From an uncultured Clostridia bacterium (GTDB lineage: Bacteria; Bacillota; Clostridia; TANB77; CAG-508), in assembly GCA_944393455.1 (NCBI GenBank), contig CALYAH010000119.1, positions 1 through 5,350 on the forward strand: a stretch of 5,350 bases of DNA. The letters are read 5' to 3'. The first letter of the stretch is position 1; each line of letters starts with the position of its first letter. Positions 1 to 4,228 of this stretch are shown here, in pieces. Below the pieces are notes generated by a model. It ran no database searches, was not told the DNA's origin, and worked only from the letters and a program-made list of their open reading frames with translations. The translations under genes and the position numbers were made by a program.

Positions 1-20
1 ACATAATCACTTTTATGGTG

Positions 21-26
21 TATAAT
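21..26 (+). promoter_or_regulatory. Putative -10 box of the left-edge structured RNA
   Basis: A perfect TATAAT lies about 10 bases before the first paired element of the structured RNA (AATGGC at 36-41), which would put the transcription start near 33. The matching -35 box would fall at about -2 to 3, across the window edge, so only half of the promoter can be judged. In AT-rich DNA a lone TATAAT is weak evidence; the support comes from its position ahead of a structured region that ends in a strong same-strand terminator. Confidence 0.45.
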
Positions 27-55
27 AGCTATACCAATGGCGTGATGCTATGGGG

Positions 56-142
56 GTTTTTATGCTCAACCATTAATTTAAGCCTCAATATACAAATAAC
101 ATATAACATATAACATATGACATATAAATTGAGCATAAAAAC
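56..142. repeat. 14-bp perfect inverted repeat with 59-base loop
   Basis: Positions 56-69 (GTTTTTATGCTCAA) and 129-142 (TTGAGCATAAAAAC) are exact reverse complements. As RNA they form the longest arm of the predicted structure. The apical region is A/T-rich and mostly a short tandem repeat. The arm abuts the hairpin at 143-158 with no spare base, which argues for a designed junction and not a chance palindrome. There is no transposase and no target duplication, so a transposon end is less likely. Confidence 0.8.
96..123. repeat. Four tandem copies of a 7-bp unit, ATAACAT
   Basis: Units at 96-102, 103-109 and 110-116 are identical (ATAACAT); the fourth at 117-123 is ATGACAT, and a decayed fifth may follow at 124-130. 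The array sits wholly inside the loop of the 14-bp stem. Copy number could change by replication slippage without disturbing the stem. No promoter or coding role is evident. Confidence 0.75.
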
Positions 143-235
143 GTCGGTAAATACCGACACCCATTTCCATGTTGTCATAACATACTATTAGCCATTTAGT
201 TTTCCTAATTTAAGAATTTAAGATAACATGGAACA

Positions 236-266
236 GCCACACTTCTTACAAGTGTGGCCTTTTTTT
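236..266 (+). terminator. Rho-independent terminator of the left-edge RNA
   Basis: GCCACACTT (236-244) and AAGTGTGGC (250-258) form a 9-bp perfect stem with a 5-base loop, followed by C and seven T. This is a strong intrinsic terminator for plus-strand transcription. On the minus strand the bases after the hairpin are not U-rich, so it should not stop the convergent U32 gene efficiently. Its T-run overlaps the stop codon of that gene (265-267). Confidence 0.9.
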
Positions 267-1494
267 ATTTTTTTCTTCTTATTATCCAATCTTTTTCACA
301 TTTTATTGGTAATTTCATTTTTACTTTTTGTCCCTTTACTCCTGGACTTACTTCGCTAATTGGTTCATTTGTCTCTTCATCATAAAGCTTTTCTATTTTA
401 AACTCTACTGGCTTAATTTGATTTGGCACAATAATTTCTAATATGTCTCCTATCATAAATTTGTTTTTTATTTCTATTGTTGACATATTTTCATTATATT
501 CTACTACTTTTCCACCAAACTCATAATTTTCATTATATTGTCTTCCACTATATTCTTGAATATCTTTGTTAGTTCTATCATTAAAATAAAATGTAGTTAA
601 CCCTCTTGTTTTTACCTTTTCTAACTCTTCTAGGTATTTAGTATAATCATAATTTTGTGGGTCCTTTTTGTAATCATCAATTGCATTTCTATAAGCATTT
701 ATTACACTTGCTAAATAATATTCCGTTTTTAGTCTGCCTTCTATTTTTAAGCTATCAATTCCCATATCTATTATTTCTTGTATTTCTTTTATTAGGCATA
801 AATCTTTAGATGAAAAAATACTGGTTCCATATTCATTTGTTTCAATTGGCATAAATTCTCCTGGATTATTTTTTTCTTCTGCATATAAATTATATGACCA
901 TCTACAGCTTTGAACACAGTCTCCTAAGTTATCACTTCTACAAGATAAAAAATCACTTAAGAAACATCTTCCTGAGTATGCAAAACAAATAGCTCCATGA
1001 ACAAATATTTCAATTTCCATACCTTCTGGTTTGTGTTCCATAATGTATTTTAACTGTTCTTTATTCATTTCTCTTGCCATAATCATTCTTTTTGCTCCAT
1101 TTTTATACCAAAAATTAGCAGAGTGTAAGCTTACTATGTTTGCTTGTGTACTTACATTTATTTTTACACTTGGTGCATATTGTTTTAATATATCTATAAC
1201 GCCTCCATCTGCTGCAATTATTCCATCTGGTTTTAACTCTTCTAATTTTTTTGCCATTTCAATAATTTCTTCGTATTTTTCATCCCAGGCAAAAATATTT
1301 AGTGTTACATATACTTTTTTTCCTATACTATGTGCATATTTTATTGTATTTTCTAAATCATCATCTTGCATGTCTGCTCTTGTTCTGAGTGATAATGATG
1401 ATGTTCCTGCATATACTGCATCTGCTCCATATAAAAATGCTATTTTTGCCTTTTCAAAAGAACCTGCTGGTGCTAATAATTCTACTTCTTTCAT
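265..1494 (-). CDS. trhP: U32-family tRNA U34 hydroxylation protein (TrhP/YrrO type)
   Basis: The 409-residue protein begins MKEVELLAPAGSFE, the usual start of U32 proteins, and forms a TIM-barrel-like N-terminal half. Residues 162-180 match the U32 family signature (E-x-F-x2-G-A-I-C-x4-G-x-C-x-L-S). Cys170, Cys177, Cys193 and Cys197, with Cys233 in SSKDLC, are candidate iron-sulfur ligands. The C-terminal part (about 320-405) looks like the usual small barrel domain. The family is historically labelled peptidase or collagenase, but members of this length (B. subtilis YrrO, E. coli YegQ) work with prephenate to make 5-hydroxyuridine at tRNA wobble position 34; that assignment comes from family knowledge. 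GGAG at 1503-1506 lies 8 bases before the ATG and fixes the start. It has its own consensus promoter and lies near trmR, the next enzyme of the pathway. No minus-strand terminator is visible after its stop. Confidence 0.9.
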   Translation of the reverse strand: MKEVELLAPAGSFEKAKIAFLYGADAVYAGTSSLSLRTRADMQDDDLENTIKYAHSIGKKVYVTLNIFAWDEKYEEIIEMAKKLEELKPDGIIAADGGVIDILKQYAPSVKINVSTQANIVSLHSANFWYKNGAKRMIMAREMNKEQLKYIMEHKPEGMEIEIFVHGAICFAYSGRCFLSDFLSCRSDNLGDCVQSCRWSYNLYAEEKNNPGEFMPIETNEYGTSIFSSKDLCLIKEIQEIIDMGIDSLKIEGRLKTEYYLASVINAYRNAIDDYKKDPQNYDYTKYLEELEKVKTRGLTTFYFNDRTNKDIQEYSGRQYNENYEFGGKVVEYNENMSTIEIKNKFMIGDILEIIVPNQIKPVEFKIEKLYDEETNEPISEVSPGVKGQKVKMKLPIKCEKDWIIRRKK

Positions 1495-1528
1495 TTTATC
1501 GTCTCCAATTTCTTATTTTTCCCATAAT

Positions 1529-1557
1529 ATTATATAAGCCTTTTTGTTTATTGTCAA
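1529..1557 (-). promoter_or_regulatory. Consensus sigma-A promoter of the U32 gene
   Basis: On the minus strand TTGACA (1552-1557) and TATAAT (1529-1534) match consensus at all 12 positions with the ideal 17-base spacer. The predicted start near 1522 gives a leader of about 28 bases carrying the GGAG ribosome site. No operator palindrome is seen, so strong, probably constitutive expression is inferred. Confidence 0.85.
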
Positions 1558-1606
1558 TTAATTTTACATTTGATATTTTTTATTTTTTGTATTTATGTCC
1601 ACTTTA

Positions 1607-1615
1607 TGTTATAAT
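1607..1615 (+). promoter_or_regulatory. Extended -10 promoter of the orphan plus-strand gene
   Basis: TGTTATAAT gives a perfect TATAAT (1610-1615) with the TG of an extended -10 element at 1607-1608. The matching -35 position (1587-1592, TTGTAT) agrees at only 3 of 6 bases, as is common for extended -10 promoters. Transcription would start near 1622, about 33 bases before the preferred ATG. It is divergent from the U32 promoter, with about 50 bases between the two -35 and -10 elements. Confidence 0.65.
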
Positions 1616-1654
1616 ATAAAGTAAGGTTAAACTATAGAAAGGATGAGCTTTATT

Positions 1655-2011
1655 ATGAAAACCTTAAAAGTATATTTAGTTTTAGAAAAAAAGACTGCAC
1701 AATTGTATAAATTTGTGGCATCATTTCTTCTATTAAGCGAAGAAAAGGCATCATTTATTATCGGTTGGCGAGCCGGTAATAGAATATATGTGTATGATTG
1801 CCAGGGACAAAAGCGAAATGCGTTTGCATGTTTGAGTAAAACGCATTTAGCTGATAATAGGAATGCTGTATCCACATTAAACTATTGCATTTCTATGCAT
1901 TGCGAGTTCGATGTTGAAATCATTGAAAATAACTTGATATTTACGGCATCTCATGATGCCAAAACTATCAGTTTAATTCAAAAGTTTAAAGATGGTCTTT
2001 TTAACTGTTAA
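1655..2011 (+). CDS. Orphan hypothetical protein, 118 residues
   Basis: I do not recognise this protein. The frame is open upstream to an ATG at 1643, but the Shine-Dalgarno AGAAAGGA (1636-1643) overlaps that codon, so the ATG at 1655 (MKTLKVYLVLEKK) is the better start. The product is soluble-looking, with no signal peptide or clear membrane helix. It has a lysine-rich N-terminus, an aromatic/glycine stretch near residues 34-47 (IIGWRAGNRIYVYD), and five cysteines (49, 59, 78, 83, 118) without a clear zinc-finger spacing. It has its own promoter and terminator and is the only plus-strand protein gene here, lying between trmR and trhP. GC is about 34% over 1681-1980, against roughly 25-30% in blocks I counted in neighbouring genes, and two of its four Arg codons are CGA. 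These traits suggest separate ancestry. The overlapping minus-strand frame lacks any such signals. Confidence 0.7.
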   Translation: MKTLKVYLVLEKKTAQLYKFVASFLLLSEEKASFIIGWRAGNRIYVYDCQGQKRNAFACLSKTHLADNRNAVSTLNYCISMHCEFDVEIIENNLIFTASHDAKTISLIQKFKDGLFNC

Positions 2012-2033
2012 TTTTCTAAAACTAAAAAAATCC

Positions 2034-2072
2034 ACCACCTAAATCCAGTTATAGGAAATAGGTGGTCTTTTT
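2034..2072. terminator. Bidirectional intrinsic terminator between the orphan gene and trmR
   Basis: ACCACCTA (2034-2041) pairs with TAGGTGGT (2059-2066). Inside, a symmetric AA/AA bulge is followed by TCC/GGA pairing. On the plus strand the stem is followed by CTTTTT (2067-2072), ending the orphan gene transcript. On the minus strand it is followed by GGA and seven T, so it also ends the TPR-trmR transcript, whose stop codon is 11 bases from the stem. Confidence 0.85.
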
Positions 2073-2077
2073 ATATT

Positions 2078-2674
2078 TTATAATTGCTTCTTCATTCTAC
2101 TAATAGCTAATCCATCTCCAACTTCTAAAATCTCTGTTTCTAGATTTGGATTTTCGCTTACTTCTTTAATATATTCTCTTAAATTTCTAACTGCTGTACG
2201 TTGTTTATGTTTATTGTAATCACTTAATACATATCCTTTATATAAAATATTATCTGCAAAAATAATTCCATTTGGTTTTATCATCCTTAATGATTCTTTT
2301 AAAAAGAAAGGATATTTTCCTTTTGCTGCATCAATAAATACGGCATCATATTTTTCATTTAAAGTTGGTAAAATTTCTACTGCATCTCCTTCATAGATGT
2401 TAATTTTTTCTTCTACCTCAACTTTTTTAATGTTTTCTCTTGCTTTGGCTACCCTTTCTTCTTCTCTTTCTATTGTATCAATCACACCATCTTTATCTAA
2501 AAATTCTGTAAAACATATAGCTGAATATCCTACTGCTGTTCCTATTTCTAATATTCTAGCTGGTTTTTCTTCTTTCAAATATTTTTCCATTATTTCTAAT
2601 GTATCATCCATAATAATTGGAATATGTTCTTCTAATGCTTTTTGTTTTATTTTTTCTAATTCTTGTTTATTCAT
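2078..2674 (-). CDS. trmR: SAM-dependent tRNA 5-hydroxyuridine O-methyltransferase (TrmR/YrrM family)
   Basis: The 198-residue protein is a class I methyltransferase of O-methyltransferase family 3. Motif I is EIGTAVGYSA (43-52), the ribose-binding acid is Glu69 in DTIER, and motif IV is FIDAAKGKY (113-121). Asp115, Asp141 and Asn142 are the expected divalent-metal ligands, and GDGLAIS (187-193) closes the fold. The B. subtilis family member TrmR (YrrM) methylates 5-hydroxyuridine at wobble position 34 of tRNA to 5-methoxyuridine, using SAM; the same role here is inferred from family and from the nearby trhP. It is slightly shorter at the N-terminus than the Bacillus protein. The ATG comes one base after the TPR stop (TAA-C-ATG). 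Its ribosome site, GGAGGAG, lies inside the last codons of that gene with a longish 12-base spacing, so translational coupling is likely. A small-molecule methyltransferase is the main alternative. Confidence 0.88.
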   Translation of the reverse strand: MNKQELEKIKQKALEEHIPIIMDDTLEIMEKYLKEEKPARILEIGTAVGYSAICFTEFLDKDGVIDTIEREEERVAKARENIKKVEVEEKINIYEGDAVEILPTLNEKYDAVFIDAAKGKYPFFLKESLRMIKPNGIIFADNILYKGYVLSDYNKHKQRTAVRNLREYIKEVSENPNLETEILEVGDGLAISRMKKQL

Positions 2675-2675
2675 G

Positions 2676-3830
2676 TTATCTACTATCTCCTCCTATGTTT
2701 TCTCCTGGTTGTTCAATATTCTTATCTTCTGTAATTATGCTATCTACCTTTTGTTTTTCTATTATTGCAATAGCTTTATTTACTAAATCTTTTTCTTCTT
2801 CTGTTTTTATTCCTTTTTGTGCTTTTTTTATTGCTCCTTCTTTATATGCACTATGACCAATACTGTCAAACAACTTAATAGCTAGTATTCTTTTTTCTAG
2901 TGTATCTCCTTGTAGTTTATTTATCTTATTCATAATTTGAATAATATCTACTCCTGTAATTGGATGTTTTTTTATTTTATTATTTACTTTGGCAACATAA
3001 TCATCAAAATTTACTTTTTTAGTTTCCTGCTTGATTTTTTGTATTTGTTTTATTTCATCATCTGAAAATACGTAACTTATCGAATCCAATTCTTCTAAAA
3101 AAGATTTTGCTTGTCTATTTTCTCCTACTTTTTTATAGCTTTTTACTATTTTTTGAATATCTTCTGTTTTCATCTTTCCTTCAATTATGCCAAACTTTGT
3201 CATGCCAACAAAATACTCTTGAATTTCTTTTATTTCTTTTTCTGTTATTTTCTTATCACCTAAAAGAGTTCTTAAGTTTAGGTCTTGTATTTTTTGTTTC
3301 ATATCTTGATTCTTTTGGTAAATTTTGCTACGCAATTCTCTCTTTTCCATATTTCTTTTGGTTCTTGGCTGCACATTATCTTTCTCTAAACTTTTTATTT
3401 TTTTTATTATTCTCTCATCATTTTCTCGTAGTCTTTGTTCTATTTTTTCTTCTTTTTCTAAATCATTTTCTCCTATTGCTATACTTTTTAATTGTAATAA
3501 AAGTCTTTTGTCTTCTAAACCATTATTTACTAACCATTCTAATAGTTCTTTAGCTAGTTGCATTTCTCCATTTCCTACAAGTGCTTCTACCTTTTGAGCA
3601 ATAAAAGTTCCATCATATGGATATTCTTTAATATATTTATTTACCAATTTTATAGCTTTTTCATACTTTCCTTCAACCATATTTAATTTTACATGTAAAC
3701 TTTTAAATTTTGGATTGTTAGTAGTTCTCATAGCCCTTTCTAAAATTTTTTCAGCCTCTTTAAATTTTCCTTCTCTCATTAAACTCTGTATTTCATTTGT
3801 TGTACTTATATTTATATTGTTTATTTCCAT
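2676..3830 (-). CDS. TPR-repeat and coiled-coil protein of unknown function
   Basis: A 384-residue cytoplasmic protein with no signal peptide or membrane segment. The N-terminal third holds about three TPR-like helical pairs: near 12-40 (LMREGKFKEAEKILERAM), 43-72 (MVEGKYEKAIKLVNKYI) and 77-104 (GNGEMQLAKELLEWL). Residues about 120-185 are very rich in Lys, Glu, Arg and Gln and look like a charged coiled coil or long helix. The C-terminal half is helical and Lys-rich, without a motif I recognise, and ends in an acidic tail. TPR proteins usually act as scaffolds, so a partner-binding role is plausible, but no function can be assigned. The start is supported by GAGG (the core of AGAGGGG) just upstream of the ATG and by the consensus promoter. 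It is the first gene of a two-gene unit with trmR, one base apart, so a link with tRNA modification or translation is possible but not shown. Confidence 0.85.
   Translation of the reverse strand: MEINNINISTTNEIQSLMREGKFKEAEKILERAMRTTNNPKFKSLHVKLNMVEGKYEKAIKLVNKYIKEYPYDGTFIAQKVEALVGNGEMQLAKELLEWLVNNGLEDKRLLLQLKSIAIGENDLEKEEKIEQRLRENDERIIKKIKSLEKDNVQPRTKRNMEKRELRSKIYQKNQDMKQKIQDLNLRTLLGDKKITEKEIKEIQEYFVGMTKFGIIEGKMKTEDIQKIVKSYKKVGENRQAKSFLEELDSISYVFSDDEIKQIQKIKQETKKVNFDDYVAKVNNKIKKHPITGVDIIQIMNKINKLQGDTLEKRILAIKLFDSIGHSAYKEGAIKKAQKGIKTEEEKDLVNKAIAIIEKQKVDSIITEDKNIEQPGENIGGDSR
2682..2696 (-). promoter_or_regulatory. Ribosome binding site for trmR embedded in the preceding gene
   Basis: On the minus strand AGGAGGAG occurs within the codons for the last residues (GGDSR) of the TPR protein, 12 bases before the trmR ATG. 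The spacing is longer than the optimum, and the stop of the upstream gene is one base from this start, so terminating ribosomes probably help initiate trmR. Confidence 0.6.
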
Positions 3831-3860
3831 TTTCCCCTCTTCTTTTTTTACTTCTCTTCT

Positions 3861-3889
3861 ATTATAAATTATAATCTACATTATGTCAA
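3861..3889 (-). promoter_or_regulatory. Consensus sigma-A promoter of the TPR-trmR unit
   Basis: On the minus strand TTGACA (3884-3889) and TATAAT (3861-3866) match consensus at all 12 positions with a 17-base spacer. A second TATAAT-like stretch overlaps the spacer. Transcription should start near 3854, giving a leader of about 24 bases with a GAGG ribosome site. It lies just after the typA terminator, so the two-gene unit is expressed separately from typA. Confidence 0.85.
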
Positions 3890-3900
3890 TTTTTACAAAT

Positions 3901-3941
3901 AAAAACAGAAGATTCTCTTTATATGAAAATCTTCTGTTTTT
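3901..3941 (-). terminator. Rho-independent terminator of typA
   Basis: Positions 3901-3914 and 3928-3941 form a perfect 14-bp stem (AAAAACAGAAGATT with its complement) around a 13-base loop. On the minus strand the stem ends in UUUUU and runs on into A/U. It begins two bases after the TAA of typA. Because the stem carries A5 and T5 at its ends it is symmetric, but no plus-strand gene reads into it. Confidence 0.88.
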
Positions 3942-3943
3942 AA

Positions 3944-4228
3944 TTATTTATTACTATTTCTAGCTGCTCTTTCTCTCTCTTTACTGTCTAATATCTTTTT
4001 TCTTAGACGAATAGATTTTGGTGTTACTTCAACTAATTCATCATCTTGTATAAATTCAATTGCTTTTTCTAATGACATTTGAATTGGTGGTACTAAACGT
4101 AGTGCTTCATCTGAACCAGAAGCTCTTGTGTTAGTTAAATGTTTTTCTTTACATACATTTATTGCTAAATCTTCTCCTCTTGAATTTAGTCCTACTATCA
4201 TTCCTTCATATACTTCTACACCAGGTCC
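3944..4228 (-). CDS. typA: TypA/BipA C-terminal part, in the shifted frame
   Basis: From GGA at 4228 the minus strand encodes 94 residues that continue TypA exactly where the upstream frame goes wrong: GPGVEVYEGMIVG, then the conserved CTD segment LTNTRASGSDEALRLVPP, then DDELVEVTPKSIRLRKKILD and a short basic tail before TAA. This C-terminal domain is special to TypA/BipA and contacts the ribosome around the A-site tRNA. The frame stays open upstream to an ATG at 4270, but residues encoded at 4229-4270 (MDYTMHKTKETYLF) are just the TypA region read out of frame, and no good ribosome site precedes them. It is therefore the rest of the gene at 4206-5350, not a separate protein. No stop or eroded residue is seen, which points to a recent lesion, a base-call error or programmed frameshifting. 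Confidence 0.9.
   Translation of the reverse strand, partial: GPGVEVYEGMIVGLNSRGEDLAINVCKEKHLTNTRASGSDEALRLVPPIQMSLEKAIEFIQDDELVEVTPKSIRLRKKILDSKERERAARNSNK

Larger units (their letters stand above)
33..267 (+). ncRNA. Structured non-coding RNA of unknown family
   Basis: No convincing protein gene lies here, but complementary segments tile the region almost without gaps. ATGGG 50-54 pairs with CCCAT 160-164. A perfect 14-bp stem joins 56-69 to 129-142. GTCGGT 143-148 pairs with ACCGAC 153-158 across an AAAT loop. Together these form a tight three-way junction. Directly after it, 165-176 pairs with 222-233 (12 bp, one G-U). A terminator hairpin follows at 236-258. AATGGC 36-41 can also pair with GCCATT 191-196 inside the loop of the 12-bp stem, which would be a pseudoknot. 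The minus strand has no U-run after the terminator hairpin, so transcription should be on the plus strand. I do not recognise the family; there are no RNase P, tmRNA, SRP, T-box or common riboswitch motifs. A free-standing regulatory RNA, for example of the raiA-motif kind, is possible but untested. The 5' end is inferred from the -10 box. Confidence 0.6.

Noticed and set aside
15..113. Plus-strand 32-codon ORF (starts MVYNSYTNGVML)
   Set aside because: It has no ribosome site, its start precedes the -10 box, and it runs through the conserved-looking stems and the tandem repeat; the region is better explained as structured RNA.
96..123. Short regularly spaced repeat, considered as a CRISPR or replication iteron array
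   Set aside because: The units are 7 bases and directly abutting without spacers; no cas or rep gene is present.
33..267. Retron msr-msd or IS200/IS605 end
   Set aside because: No reverse transcriptase, TnpA or TnpB is present on either side within the window, and the terminator hairpin closes the unit against the U32 gene.
265..1494. Annotation of the U32 protein as a collagenase-like protease
   Set aside because: The label is historical; there is no protease catalytic motif, the cysteine pattern fits an iron-sulfur cluster, and the trmR neighbour supports tRNA hydroxylation.
1031..1537. Plus-strand open frame of 168 codons opposite the U32 gene
   Set aside because: It lies antisense to a confidently identified gene and its hydrophobic, Ser/Phe-rich translation is typical of the complement of AT-rich coding DNA.
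1627..1875. Minus-strand 82-codon ORF
   Set aside because: It overlaps the orphan plus-strand gene, which has promoter, ribosome site and terminator; the minus frame has none.
1991..2072. Near-repeat of GATGGTCTTTTT (1991-2002) and GGTGGTCTTTTT (2061-2072)
   Set aside because: It is only 12 bases with one difference; the first copy codes for the end of the orphan protein and the second is the terminator arm and U-run. It is probably coincidence in AT-rich DNA.
3107..3553. Plus-strand frame of 148 codons rich in Leu and Phe, looking like a membrane protein
   Set aside because: It is the complement of the Lys/Glu-rich coiled-coil region of the TPR gene; poly-Lys/Glu codons read as Phe/Leu on the other strand. 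There is no ribosome site or promoter.
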